64,000 bases of DNA from Artemisia argyi (GCA_030686995.1 CM060697.1:102642772-102706771); one strand, 5' to 3'; counted from the stretch's first letter, positions 47,126 to 59,792 are shown. Program-made: numbers and translations. Notes: generated by a model not told the origin, from the letters alone.

Positions 47126-47462
47126 TTACAGTAGTTGTCTCCGATTTAGCTTCACAGCAAACACATTGTTAGATGCATTACTTGGAAATCAAACAAATAA
47201 GGTAGTAATTTGCAAAGCACGGTATAGTGATTGAGATAAGAACACTTCACCTCAACTCTAATGAATTCGCGGCAAAATTAGCGAGCGTTACTCTTGTAGC
47301 GTTGACATTAGGTCCAAAGAATGCAATAGCCAGAGCCCACAGAAAAACAATGCCAGCCTTATTACATTAAAAAAAAGGCAACCTTTATTATACAAATATA
47401 ATATTTTTTTTTTCATGCAAGCAAAATTGAATTTTGTGAAATCTAAAAATCATATTATGCAA

Positions 47463-47493
<31 letters not shown>

Positions 47494-47922
47494 AAATGCT
47501 AAATCAATATGTCAACTAAGTAAGCAACCCCATGCACCCTATTATATATTACGATTCCATAAGGAAATATATATCTTAAATAAGCAATCCAGACACCCCT
47601 ATAATGTACTACAATTACTACATCGAATGTTCCTTTTGCATACAAAAATATTATGCAAACCAAGGTCTATTTGTGTTTCTTAGTATTTATTAAAATATCC
47701 GGTTTTGTAAGCGCATATGCAACTATTTAAGGGATATAAAGGTAAACAGTTTGTCTCTTGTTCGAATCATATTTATAAATTACAATATTTGTATGCAAGT
47801 TTGAAGTGTCAGATTTACTAAAGGAACCGGTTTTTGGAATTTTTTTTCCACTATTAGAATAGCAGTTAAAGCAGATTACCTCACTTGTTTGAACAATTAT
47901 TTAGCATCCGTTCGGGTCCATC
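47126..47922 (-). pseudogene. Three exons of an unidentified gene with a membrane segment, one in-frame stop
   Basis: Minus strand. The exons are 47922-47885 (38 nt), 47357-47251 (107 nt) and 47180-47126 (55 nt, ending TAA). All borders are AG...GT, and the phases agree across both introns (phase 0, then 2). The second exon encodes AGIVFLWALAIAFFGPNVNA, a likely transmembrane segment, and the last ends with FAVKLNRRQLL. The first exon has a TAA in the shared frame (WTRTDAK*LFKQ). I do not recognise the family. It is probably the decayed 3' end of a host gene; upstream exons were not located. Confidence 0.4.
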
Positions 47923-48048
47923 CTACAATAAGCACAAAGAAATTAACATTAGTGGCATCACCCATTGCGTTAATGGGTTATTTAATTATAGCATGCTGGT
48001 ATAATGTGAATTATAATGAAACTATAATGCCATTTCAAGAACAAAAAT

Positions 48049-48327
48049 ATGAAAGTAAAAAAATGTAGTAATCCAGCATCCAAACCTCCTGACACAGAGC
48101 CATATGGGCTTCAGGTTGCCGATGAGAAGACAAAGGATCTATCATCAGACATGCTTCTTGGAGGTCCAAAAGATATAGAGTGCATTCTTGGAGAAACAGG
48201 CTTAGACGTCTTCTATGGGGTTCCTGATGTTGATAGGCATGGAGGTGATCTAGGAGGTATTAGCCGAGGTATGCTTGTTTATGATGCTAACAACAGGCTC
48301 GGCAGAAATAGGAGGTCTTGGGACTGA
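48049..48327 (+). CDS. Unrecognised 92-residue ORF
   Basis: Open frame from the ATG at 48049 to TGA at 48327. The translation is protein-like in composition (GGPKDIECILGETGLDVFYG, GGDLGGISRGMLVYDANNRL) and lacks low complexity. I do not recognise it and see no exon borders that link it to neighbours. It could be an exon of a decayed gene or a chance frame. Confidence 0.3.
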   Translation: MKVKKCSNPASKPPDTEPYGLQVADEKTKDLSSDMLLGGPKDIECILGETGLDVFYGVPDVDRHGGDLGGISRGMLVYDANNRLGRNRRSWD

Positions 48328-48445
48328 ATATAAAACAAAAGCATAAAATAGTTTTATCTTATGTGCAATATATAAATCAATTTAGATGAGTAGCAGGAAA
48401 TATTATCATTATATATGTAGCTCACCATCTTTCACAGGCTCATCT

Positions 48446-48448
<3 letters not shown>

Positions 48449-48512
<64 letters not shown>
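48449..48512. repeat. (TA)n microsatellite
   Basis: Uninterrupted TA repeat of about 64 bp, ending 26 bp before the target duplication of the solo LTR at 48543. Confidence 0.95.
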
Positions 48513-48515
<3 letters not shown>

Positions 48516-48542
48516 TTAGGTTAAAATAAAAAGAATAGGAAG

Positions 48543-49949
48543 TGATGAGGCGAAAAATGATCCGTTTTTAGGGGGTCATTTAAGCCCGAATCCGACTTTA
48601 TTTGATCAAATATTGCCCTAAATCGTTCCTTTTGTGATTTTAGGTGTTTGGAGAGTGAATTCTGGAAAAGAAGCCATTTTGGACGTTTTTGGAGCATAAA
48701 AGTGAAGAAAACGGCAAAGTATCAATTTTCCATGCTGAAGACACTAGGTGACGGCGTCAAGAGTTACACCCTGACGGCGTCAGACATCAAGAATAAAACA
48801 CCGTAGTTGATGACGGCGTCAAAAGTCATCCTGACGGCGTCAAAGTACCAAGAATAAAATACCGTGGTTGGTGACGGCGTCACATAGGCCGTCATAAGTA
48901 GATCAAGGCCGTCCGAGGAAGTATTTGGCGGCGAGGTGACGGCGTCACATGCTTGTCTTGACGCCGTCAGCCCAGTTTTCCTATATATAGTTTTCTAGTT
49001 TTTTCATTAAAAGAGAGAAGTTTTGGTGAAACCCTAAAGACGAATTTGGTGCATCTTTTACAGGTTTTTCAAGGGTTCCAAACCCTTGATACCTTGCACT
49101 GTAATTGAGATAAGTGTTCTTCTAATTCAATCAATATGTCTATGTGTTGGTTGTTTATATCTTGTTCTTGTCTCAATTCCATTATGCTAGGCTAGATCTC
49201 TTTTGTGTTTGCTTAGATCTAATGAAACCTAGATGTTGATTATGTGTTGATTACTTGTCTATTCTTGTCTTGGATGAATGATTTTATATGTTAGGCTTAA
49301 GAAAACTGGCAGATCTCCAAATGGTAACATGCTTGAACGTCTTAAGAAACATGAACCGAGGCGTACTAGGTCTTTATTGGTTGTATTTAATGCATGAGCC
49401 ACTGTTTACAATCCCTATAGTTGTGCTGGGTCATGGTGTAGGAGGAGATAAGAGCTCATAGAGTTGGGGAGTTATGTATGCCACCCCACGAATGGTATTA
49501 AGGAATACAATCCGTCATCCATACAAGTATAACAAGTAATTAACGTGTAAAAGATGTCTAGGGAGTAGTGAAGTCTAAGTAAACACAATTTCTCCAATTA
49601 CTGCTCACAACCTTAGTATAATTTAGTTTAATTTCATTTTCAGTATTTTATTTTGAATATATATTAGTTTTGGGTTAGTTGAATAGCAACTAATTCCACC
49701 CACTCTTCCAAAACCCGAGATTTTACTTGCTTTCATAAAAATATAAAAATACAAAAATAATCATCCCTCACCTTTAGAACTATTAATTAGGTTTTCTAAT
49801 CCTAGCGACACTATTCCTAAGCTGAACGATCAATCCCCCGGTACTTGTCACTATACTATACTACAACGATCAGGTACACTGCCTGGTGGGGGTTGTAAGC
49901 TTCTCGAGATCCCTCGAGAGGTAAAGCCTGTTGCGATTCCCACGCATCA
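48543..49949 (+). mobile_element. Solo LTR, 1407 bp
   Basis: Ends are TGATGAGGCG and ACGCATCA, and the 5-bp duplication GGAAG is exact at 48538-48542 and 49950-49954. No primer site, interior or second LTR is present, so internal LTR recombination is likely. A CTATATATAG TATA box lies at 48981-48990, directly after a TGACGGCGTCA array. A partial inverted relative is at 37271-37846. Confidence 0.85.
48749..48969 (+). promoter_or_regulatory. Seven-copy TGACGGCGTCA palindrome array upstream of the LTR TATA box
   Basis: Six copies read TGACGGCGTCA and the last TGACGCCGTCA, within 221 bp. The array ends 12 bp before the TATA box at 48981. Each unit is two inverted TGACG half-sites with one central base. 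TGACG is the core of as-1/TGA-type bZIP sites; a role in LTR transcription is inferred. Confidence 0.75.
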
Positions 49950-50044
49950 GGAAGCCACCATATCGTGACATGTGTCCCATTCCTACTCCCTCTTTTTTTT
50001 TTACTCTTAGGGGCTTTTTTGTCTTTTAACATCTTTCCGTTTAG

Positions 50045-50056
50045 TATATATATAAA
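50045..50056 (+). promoter_or_regulatory. Putative TATA box of the FAR1-like gene
   Basis: TATATATATAAA lies about 150 bp before the candidate ATG, and the region between contains repeated CGTGATCAT units (about 50137-50205) as a probable 5' UTR. Confidence 0.45.
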
Positions 50057-50205
50057 TTTTTTCTCATTATCACCAAAAAAAACACACATTCGACTTCTCT
50101 CCACCGTATTCTCCGCACACTCTTTTCTTCTTATCCAGCGTGATCATCGTGATCACCAGCGTGATCATTCTCCACCGTGATCATTCTCCACCGTATTCCA
50201 CCGTG

Positions 50206-50317
50206 ATGTCGATCGATTCTAACCATTGTTCATCATCATTGTCTAACCAGTGTTCATCTTTTAGTAATAATCATTCATCATCATCAACAATTTCTTCAAC
50301 ATCATTTAATCATGATC
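50206..50317 (+). pseudogene. First coding exon of the FAR1/FRS-like gene (inferred)
   Basis: ATG at 50206 in the context CACCGTGATGTCGATC. The exon encodes 37 residues rich in Ser and Asn (MSIDSNHCSSSLSNQ...) and ends at a good donor C|GTAAGT (50318). The following intron shares TGATGCAGT-like motifs with introns of the FAR1-like exons at 57150-58634. That motif sharing and the shared orientation suggest one original gene, separated by the Tekay insertion. The low-complexity exon alone would not identify the family. Confidence 0.5.
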
Positions 50318-50483
50318 GTAAGTTTGATATGTTTTTTATTATTTTGTTAGTGATTTTAATTGATTTAAAATAATATTTTTATGTTTAAATCATTAATTTT
50401 GAATTTTTTATGTTTATATCAAACCTGCACACCATGTGTTTGATGATTAGTAATTAGATTTTGATTTAGGTTATGTATGAGTT

Positions 50484-50846
50484 TGATGCAGTAGATTTAT
50501 AAATTTGATGCAGTAGATTTATGATTATGATTTCTATATATTAAATTTGATGCACATCAGGTGTGTTTGATGACTTATAATTAGATTTTGATGCAGTAGA
50601 TGTATAAGCAAGATGCAGTATATTTATGAGTATGATTTCAAGATATAGTATTAGGTTTCAGTATATAAATGTGTATTGGAATCCTGCACATCAGGTATGA
50701 GTATGATGCAGTAGATTTACAAATTTGATGCAGTAGATATATGAGTATGATTTCTATATAGTAAATTTGATGCACATCAGGTGTGTTTGATTACTAGTAA
50801 TTAGATTTTGATGCAGTAGATGTATAAGCATGATGCAGTAGATTTA
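50484..50846. repeat. Intronic tandem repeat with GATGCAGTAGAT motifs, cut by the Tekay LTR
   Basis: Two diverged copies of a block of about 200 bp contain TTGATGCAGTAGATTTAT, TTTGATGCACATCAGGTGTG and AATTAGATTTTGATGCAGTA. The second copy stops abruptly at GATTTA, where TGTAACACCC begins; in the first copy the equivalent place continues TGAGTATG. Confidence 0.7.
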
Positions 50847-53045
50847 TGTAACACCCCAATTCCGGAAAAAATAGCCATTTTAAAAAATTATTATATATTC
50901 AACGTTATAAAAATTAAACAACAGAAGTCTAAAACCATAGTTTGCATATTTTGCTAAGCTAACAAAACATAACCAATCCAACCCAAACGGGTGTTACATA
51001 ACAATCTATAAAACCAAGTTCAATATTGTAAACATTAAAAATAGTAGGCTAAGTTCTGGATGCCAAGTGGATTGACCACAACTACCCAACCTCACTCCCT
51101 AAGAATCTCGCAAGAATATTCCTATTTATCCTGCACGAATACAAAGACGATTTTTGCAAGAAACAAGTGTTAGCTAATTAAAGTTAAGTGATATACAACG
51201 AGTTATAAAATAAAGAAACCCCCAACAACATCATTTAAATAAGTTAACCATAATAATTTTAAACCAACAATTATAAACGAGTATAACGGAAAATGTCACC
51301 AAAACAATTCAATGCAACAATGATAATAATGCAAAGACCGCTATCCGGTTCACCCAAAGTACCCGATCCCTCGATTCCATCTATACACCCAAATTTCACG
51401 ATCATAAATCCTCTCGGTAAATTAGCAACCATGGGAGCTACCCGGCTACATAAGATTCCGTTAAGATTTAATCCCGCTACCTCGCGATACATCTATAAAA
51501 GTAGAAAGCAAGTGGAACAAGCTAACTACAAGAGTGATGCTACATGTATGTGACTCATCTCTAGTCACACATCACCCCTATCCCACCAAGCCCCTAGAAA
51601 GCAAGGCGGCGTCCGATAATAATGTGAAAGATCACGCCGTGTCATGACACAATCAACCGACAATAGCTAGCATATTCTAGAAGGACAAGCCAAACCCCAC
51701 TAGACTCCCCCGATAATGGTTCATGTAAGCAAGACTAGGCACACCTATGGGTCATGAACATGTATGCATCTATAAATAACATCTATACAATCAGTCACGA
51801 ATATTAGGCAAGTCAACTACTATGAAACCAATATCAAATTTAAACACATAAATCAACAATAAATAAATTTAAAGAAAATATGGTTAACAAGAAACCCATG
51901 CCTTTCCCCGCTAAAAGCCCGTTTTATCTTTGTACTCGGTTTTAGAAAACCATTGTACTCACCTTACTTCAACAATAAGCTCTCCGTCCCTTAATAAGCT
52001 TCCTACAAGATAATAACAGATTCACTAAAAAAACTGTACGAACTAAAGCATCCTAAAGGTATCTTAATTGATTGGTTATGCCCGTAAGTCTATATGCTCA
52101 TTATTTACTACTACAACACTTCCAAGTATAATGTGGTAAAATTTATGTTTTGAACTTCGGTGTTTAGAGCCAACACAACAATAAGATAATATATAATTAA
52201 TAGAAAGTCATATACTAACCTTAGAAACATGAAAATTAACCTTCTGAGTTGCATATTAAATCCTATTGCCTTACATTCTTTTAATATATACATATATCTT
52301 ACAAGCTTAGTTATTATATGTATAAATTATGACTCTTAAACTTAAGAATGAATCACAATGTAGACAACCAGTAGCCACATCCTTCTATTCTATTGATCTA
52401 TCTCAAATTAACTACTACGTGATTCCTTTTTTTTTTCTTATGCTGTAAACATGTAACAGCCCTTAATACATTAATATATATCTAGATATCCTACGCAATT
52501 ATACGAATCATGAGCTAGACATTTTATAACAGAAAATGGCACACCAAAGTGACCATAATGATAAGATACTCAGTAACATCGTAGGCAAACATATGTAGTT
52601 TACTTAAAAAGGCAAAGTTCTTTATTACTCGACTCAACCAATCAACCGCAAGATTATCCTAACTTTTATTCAAAAACTAATCCAAAATCTATAGCTATAA
52701 TTCATACCTTAACTGTGATGAAAAACCGAACTCGAACCTAAAAGCAAAATCGCTATTCAGTAGCACCTTTGTGCAGCCTTTCTCTCCATTTATCGATATC
52801 TTTCTTTAGGGTTTAACTAGGCCTCAACTTGCAATATAACTCTGGTATAATATAATTACGTAAGGCAACCCATTGATATACTAATTCAACCGACTTATCA
52901 GCCTCATTCTATTGATACTATTAACACCCTATACACCTAGTTCCTATCACATGTAGTCCCTATACTTACTAACTAGTGTTACCTTTTAAATCTTAAATAA
53001 TTATTATACCATAAAATTTTACCTTATTAAATTACGGGTCTTTCA
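50847..53045 (-). repeat. 3' LTR of the Tekay-type element, 2199 bp
   Basis: Read on the minus strand it starts TGAAAGACCCGTAATTT and ends GGGGTGTTACA. A purine-rich tract (CTTAAGGGAGGGAGAAT, plus positions 53062-53046) lies directly upstream, as expected for second-strand priming. Confidence 0.88.
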
Positions 53046-53057
53046 ATTCTCCCTCCC

Positions 53058-56000
53058 TTAAGAAGATTCGATCCCCGAATCTTTTTCTGATATAAACAAA
53101 TGAGGGTACCGCTCCCTCATCTCATCCTCCGCTTCCCAGGTCATGTCTGCGCCACGATTATGCTTCCATTGAACCTTGACAAGCTTGATCTTCTTTTTCC
53201 TCAACTTTTTCACTTTTCTATCCATAATAGCAATAGGCTCCTCAATTAGCCTTTTTTTCTCATCAACTCGAAGTTCCCCTAATGGCAATATATCATTTTC
53301 TTCCGCTAAACATTTTCGTAAATAACATACATGAAAAGTGTTGTGTATGCCATCCAATTCTGTAGGTAACTCAAGTCGATAAGCTTGATCACCAACTCGT
53401 TCCAACACCTTAAACGGCCCAATAAAACGAGGATCTAACTTTCCTCGTTTGCCAAAACGGATTATACCCTTCCAAGGTGAAACTTTAAGCATCACATTTT
53501 CACCAACCTCAAAAGTCTTTGGTCGATGTTTCTTGTCAGAGTATTTCTTTTACCTTTCACGTGCCAGTCTCAAATTATCTCGAGCTATAGCAACTTTGTC
53601 TGTTGTGATTTGTACGATTTCTGGACCCGTATACTACTTGTCACCCGGTTCCAACCAACAAGTAGGAGTTCTACACTTCCTACCATACAACATCTCATAG
53701 GGCGGCATTTTAATACTAGCATGATATGTATTGTTATACGCAAACTCCACCAACGGTAAATGTGAATCCCAACTACCACCATATTCGATAACACATGCCC
53801 GAAGCATGTCTTCCAATGTTTGAATGGTACGCTCACTTTGACCATCTGTTTGAGGATGGTAAGCTGTACTCAAATTCACCTTTGAACCAAATTCTTCTTG
53901 AAGCTTTTTCCAAAACCGTGAAGCAAAACGGCTATCTCGATCAGAAACTATAGATAAAGGTACACCATGCCTCGCAACCACCTATCGAATATACAACTTT
54001 GCTAAATTTTCCAATTTCTCATTTTCTTTAGTTGCCAAGAAATGAGCACTTTTTGTCAAACGATCTACAATCACCCAAATCATGTCATTACCCTTTGGTG
54101 TTCTGGGCAATTTAGTGACAAAATCCATGGTGATTTTATCCCATTTCCACTCGGGTATCTCTAATTGTTGAAGTTCTCCATATGGTTTCTGGTGTTCTGC
54201 CTTAACTTGTGAACAAATTATACACTTCGCTACATATTCCCCCACGTCCGATTTCATTCCTGGCCACCAATAATTAGGTTTTAAATCTCGATACATCTTG
54301 GTGTTACCTGGATGAATTGAATACTTAGACTTATGTATGTCATAAAGAAGTATTTCACGAACTCCTCCAAGTTTTGGTATCCACAAACGACCTTCAAAAG
54401 TCTTCAATCCTCGATTATCTTCACCTAAAAGTAAGTGTCGTTTTAACATTTCCTCATTCTTCAAGTTTTCATCCTTAAGAGCTTCTTTTTGAGCTGCCCG
54501 AATCTGTTCTAATAGCCCCGATACTACTTCAATCCTCATTGAGTGCACTCGATATGCTGATTTAGGATCCTTTCGACTCAACGCATCCACCACCACATTT
54601 GCCTTGCCCGGATGATACTTAATCTTACAATCATAATCAATTAACAACTCTAACCAACGCCTTTGTCTCATGTTCAAAACCTTTTGATCGTGCACATGTT
54701 GCAAGCTTTTATGATCAGTGTATATGGTAAACTTCGTGCCATATAAATAATGTCGCCAAAGTTTCAAAGCAAATATCACAGCCGCTAATTCTAGATCATG
54801 TGTTGGATAATTCTCCTCTGCAACCTTCAACTGTCTTGATGCATAGGCAATCACTTTACCCCGTTGCATAAGCACACAACCCAGTCCTAAATATGAAGCA
54901 TCACTATACACCACAAAGTCCTCATTTCCTTCCGGCAAGGAAAGAATAGGTGCTTCACATAATTTTTTCTTCAAAGTTTGGAACGTTTCTTCCTGCAACT
55001 CGGTCCATAAAAATGGTTCTGTTTTCTTTGTCAACTTCGTCATTGACGAAGCAATTTTAGAAAAATCTTGAATAAACCTCCTATAGTAGCCTGCTAATCC
55101 CAAGAAACTCCTTATCTTGGTAGGATTTTTAGGTGATTCCCACTTCTTGATCGCTTCAATCTTAGCCGGGTCCACTTTTACCCCTTCACAATTGATCAAG
55201 TGACCTAAAAATTGGACCTCTCGCAACCAAAATTCACACTTAGAGAACTTTGCATAAAGCTTTTCCTTGTGCAAAGTATCCAATACTTCTCGAAGATGTC
55301 TCCGATGCTCTTCCTCACTCTGTGAGTATATCAAGATATCATCAATGAACACAATAACCGACTTATCTAAGAACGGTCAACAAACACTATTCATTAAGTC
55401 CATGAATACCGCAGGAGCATTAGTTAACCCAAATGGCATTACAAGAAACTCATAATGGCCATAACGTGTCCTGAAGGCCGTCTTTGGAATGTCGCACTCC
55501 TTCACTTGCACCTGGTGATACCCTGATCTCAAATCAATTTTTGAAAAGTAACTTGCGCCTTGTAGTTGATCAAACAAGTCATCAATCCTTGGTAATGGAT
55601 ACTTATTCTTTATTGTCACCTTATTTAGCTCTCGATAGTCAATGCACATACGCATTGTGCCATCCTTTTTCTTCACGAATAAAACCGGTGCGCCCCAAGG
55701 CGATGAACTTGGCCTAATAAATTCCTTATCAAGAAGATCTTTAAGTTGTGTCACCATTTCCTTCATCTCTGTGGGTGCCAAACGATACGGTGCCCGAGCA
55801 ATTGGCGCCACACCAGGTACCAAGTCAATTTTAAACTCCACGTGTCGTGCCGGAGGTAAACCTGGTAAGTCATCTGGAAATACGTCTACATACTCGTTCA
55901 CCACTACAACATCTTCAATTTTTTTCTGCTCCTTTTTCGCATCAATTACATAAGCCAAAAAGGATGGGTATCCTTTCACTAGGCACCTTCGTGCTTTCAT

Positions 56001-57143
56001 AACCGAAATGATTCCCAAGTCTCCACCACGTTTTTCTCCATAAGCGATTACAAATCCACCCTCGGGCAGGGGGATGCGTATCAATTTCTTTGAACACACG
56101 ATTTATGCTTCTTGCCTACTTAACCAATCCATGCCTATCACCACATCAAACCCCTTTATTCATATTGGTAACAAAGTCACTGGAAAGGATTTGTCATCTA
56201 TTTCAATGTTGCACCCCTCAAATTTCTCACGAACAGATATAAGTTCTCCATTAGCTATTTCAACATCTAAAGTGATATCTAAATTGCTTCGAGGCATACT
56301 AAATGGTTTACAAAACTCAAGTGACACAATAGATCTATTTGCACCAGAATCGAATAAAACACTAGCAGGTAAAGAATTAACAAGAAAAGTGCCAGTAATC
56401 ACCTCATCGTCGTCTTTTGCTTCCTCTGCAGTCATGTGAAAAGCGCGACCCTTTGGTTTAGGTAGATCTGCCTTCTTGGTTCCAATAGCTCCACCAGTCT
56501 TCTTTTTGGGACAATCAATGGCTATGTGTCCCATTTCCTTGCAATTGTAGCATAACACCTCAGTACTCGTACAATCCCGCATAAGGTGACCCATCTTTCC
56601 ACAACGACGACATCTAATTGTATCCTTTGAGCACGCCCCATAGTGAGATGAACTGCAAGGAGTACACCATTTTCGCGTACCTTGAAATCCAGATTTCTTG
56701 ACATTTGAATTACTCTTGAGTTTCTTTGATGATCCAGATGACCCATCCCATTTCCTCTTTTCTCCTACAAACCCCGACTTCCCGTCCTTAGCTATGAGAT
56801 CATCTTCCACCACTTTGCTTGCATCCATTGCCTCTTCCAAAGTATTCTTGATCCGAACAGCTGTACGATACTCATAAGGTAGGCCCTGTACATAGCGATC
56901 AACCTTTGATTTCTCATCTGGACAAAGTCTCATCGCAAATTGTAGCTTCTCGGTGAAAGCCATGTTATACTTATCAATACTCATATTTCCTTTTTGTAAG
57001 CTAAGAAGTTCTCTCTCAATCCTTTGAACTGCACCAGGTCCACAATACTTTGTCCTAATCTTATTGGAAAAGGCATCCCAATTCATATTATCTCTAGAAG
57101 TCCTAGAAAGAGCTAAACTGACAGAGTTCCACCATTCTAAAGC
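53058..57143 (-). pseudogene. Tekay gag-pol polyprotein with at least six in-frame stops
   Basis: All segments share one frame. From the truncated end: gag capsid region (ALEWWNSVSLALSRTSRDN onward), two CCHC knuckles (CRRCGKMGHLMRDC and CYNCKEMGHIAIDC), protease (LFDSGANRS), RT ([10 protein letters not shown], then FIDDILIYS), RNase H ([13 protein letters not shown]) and integrase (zinc HHCC and MDFVTKLP). A chromodomain-like tail (VKVQWKHNRGADMTWEAEDE) ends the ORF, typical of Tekay/Del. Stops occur at about 56160, 56104, 55377, 53982, 53631 and 53550. No frameshift was noted, so decay is by point nonsense plus the 5' deletion. Confidence 0.9.
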
Positions 57144-57144
57144 T

Positions 57145-58634
57145 ATTTATGAAGAATTCAAGGAACATGGGTTATACAAAGCAGCATTTTCTTTATCAAG
57201 TTTCAAATGCAAATTTTGGTCCTGCTATTGGGTTTAGATTGATGAAACAGCTCCATGGTGGGTTTGATCGAGTTGGTACAACAGTCATTGACTGTAAGAA
57301 TCAGAAGAAAAGAATTAGTGTTTTTATTGGAGATAGAGATGCTCAAATGGCTGTTGAGAAGTTGCTGAGTCGAAAACTTCATTCGCCTGGTGTTTTTGTC
57401 AATTATTTTAAAGGTGAAGCATATATTCTTTACTTCATTAAAGTTTAACTATTTTCAAGTGCATCATAATTTATTTTATAGTGCATCACAGTTTAGATTA
57501 TGCAGTTTTAGTTTCTTACATTTTAGTTTTTTTTTTTTTTTGTTTAGGTGATGATGATAAATTGGTTGGTCTTTTCTGGGCTGATGAAGAAGCTATTAAA
57601 GACTACGCTATTTTTGGTGATATAGTTTCGTTTGATGCCACATTTAGATCCAACAAGTATGATTTCTTGCTTATGTTATTTTAATTATTTTTCTATTTTA
57701 TACAAATTTTCATTTAATTATTTAATATGATTTCAAATTATAGGTATCAGATGGTATTTGTTCCCTTTACTGGTATAAACCATCATAATCGTTGTCTTAC
57801 ATTTGCCTCGGGTTTGCTTGCTGATGAGAGTGCTGGTGCTTACAAATGGTTACTTGATCAATTCAAAGAAGCTTTTGGTAAAGATCCAGATGTTGTTATT
57901 ACTGATCAAGATCCATCAATGAAAATTGCTATTGCAGAGTGCTTCCCGAACACCAGGCATCGTTTGTGTATATGGCATATCATGTAGAAATTGACTACAA
58001 AGGTATTTTTTATATCCATGCCTATGATGCACTACATTATACATTATAATGCAGTTAATTTGTTTTATATTCATGCTTTATGTTGCCTAAGATGCACTAT
58101 TATTTTACAAACTGATGCAGTTGAAATTTATATTATCATTTCTTTATTTTTACAGGTTGGTATTGCACTTTGTAGTAGTACAGATTTTAAAAGACGCATA
58201 TGCGATATTGTATGGACTGACCAGATATTGCCAGAAGAATTTGAGAGAGAGTGGGAATGTATGATAAATGATTTTGAACTCTGTGATAACAAATGGTTAG
58301 GTGATATGTTTAATATGAGGGAAAGATGGATACCTGCGTATCTACGTGATGTACATATGGCGGGACTAATGCGTACTACTTCAAGATCAGAAAGTGAGAA
58401 TCATTTTTTTTGGTAAATGGACCAGTCCTCACCTTACTATTGTTGAATTCTTAAGCCATTACGACACTGCTATAGAGTATCAGAGGTACATAGAGCGCAA
58501 GAATGACCATGATTCTAGATATAAAACTCCAGTATTCAAAACAGAACTTCTGATGGAAAAAAAAGCATGTAAGCTATATACTAGAACACTATTCTTCGAC
58601 GTGCAGGATGAGATTTATGCTTCGTATAAGTATT
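57145..58634 (+). pseudogene. FAR1/FRS-like (MULE-derived) gene, middle exons
   Basis: FAR1-related proteins are transcription factors derived from Mutator transposases. The exons are 57145-57413, 57548-57656, 57744-58002 and 58156-58634, with GT...AG introns whose phases agree. The translation shows a FAR1-type linker (FIGDRDAQMAVEKL) and the MULE transposase core (LVGLFWADEEA, GDIVSFDATFRSNKY, FVPFTGINHHN, VVITDQDPSMKIAIAE, RLCIWHIM). Lesions are TAG at 57985-57987 just after WHIM, and an extra T in the T8 run at about 58404-58411 that shifts the frame. The left end is fused to Tekay gag; the right end is cut at TATT|TGATGAGT by the Athila LTR. SWIM and C-terminal parts lie outside. Confidence 0.85.
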
Positions 58635-59792
58635 TGATGAGTGTGTAAATACTCATCATTTTTACCGTATTTTAACTGCCAAAACGCGAGAAAACACTCA
58701 AGAATGCATCAAAATAATGAAAATATCCCAAAGATCGTGTTTTATATGTTTCAAATGCAAAATAATCGAAAACAAACGAAAAACGAACAAAGTTTGCATA
58801 ATTGGCAGTTTCAGTCCCTCAACTTTCAAAAATTATCAAAACTAGTCCCTGAGCGTTTATTTCAAATAAAAAGTCAACCCAAGTTTCTTAAAAGTCAAAA
58901 GAAGTCAAAAATGATCTTTGGGTAAAAAACTTTCAAAAATGTACAAGTTTAGTCCTCAGAATTTCACACTTGGCATGATTGATCCTTGTACTTTCATAGA
59001 TTGGCAGAAATGGTCCCTGGAGAGTTTTTATGAAGAAAAGTCAACAAAAAGTCCACCATGAATCATATGATGACATTTCTAGTCCCTGAATGAAGTTTTA
59101 AGAGTTTGGCCATTTTAGTCCCTCAAGTCTCAAAGATGGCAATTTTGGTCCCCGGGAATTTTACTTTGGAGAAAAAATGTTCAAAAGACCCTTGGGAATT
59201 TAAGACTTGTTGAGTTTGATCCTTGGTAATAGTTTGAAAATATGGCAGTTTAGGCCCCCCAAAGAATTCAGATTCTACACTTAATATCCTTGGGCCTTAA
59301 ATCCTAAACGAAATAAAACTAACACTCCATATTACCCTAAGCCCAAAAACCACAACCAGCCCAAATTACACCCTAAAGCCCACCCCGGAATATTAATATC
59401 AAAAATCGGTCAAAGGGTCAAAGAAGTCAAGAATACGGGTCAAACTCACCATCTTTTCTCCTTCCCTCACCTCTTTACCCAGCGAACACAACAACACCAC
59501 CACCATGGTGTCTGCTACACTCAACCCACCATCAAAAGCACCCAAGTCACTCCCCCCAATCCCACTAAACCCTCACAACTCGTACCTAACCCCTCAAATA
59601 CACCCTTGCAATCCCAAACCCTCCACAAAAGTTTTGGCGCCAGAATTACATCAAGGGCTAGGAGCACTTTAAAAGCAATTGGATGGTTGGGATTCATTCA
59701 GAAGGTCACAGGAATCAATTTTAGGGCTGATTTGTCTCAAGGAAGAAGCACAATTGGAGCATTTCGTACCTACCACTTCTTAGATTTTTTAG

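Larger units (their letters stand above)
50847..57143 (-). mobile_element. Tekay-type Ty3/Gypsy (chromovirus) element, 5'-truncated
   Basis: Minus orientation. The 3' LTR is 50847-53045 and the interior is 53046 to about 57143. The upstream half of gag, the primer site and the 5' LTR are missing; the sequence passes directly into FAR1-like coding DNA near 57144. The left flank is ATTTA, but no matching duplication is available because the right end is deleted. Confidence 0.88.
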
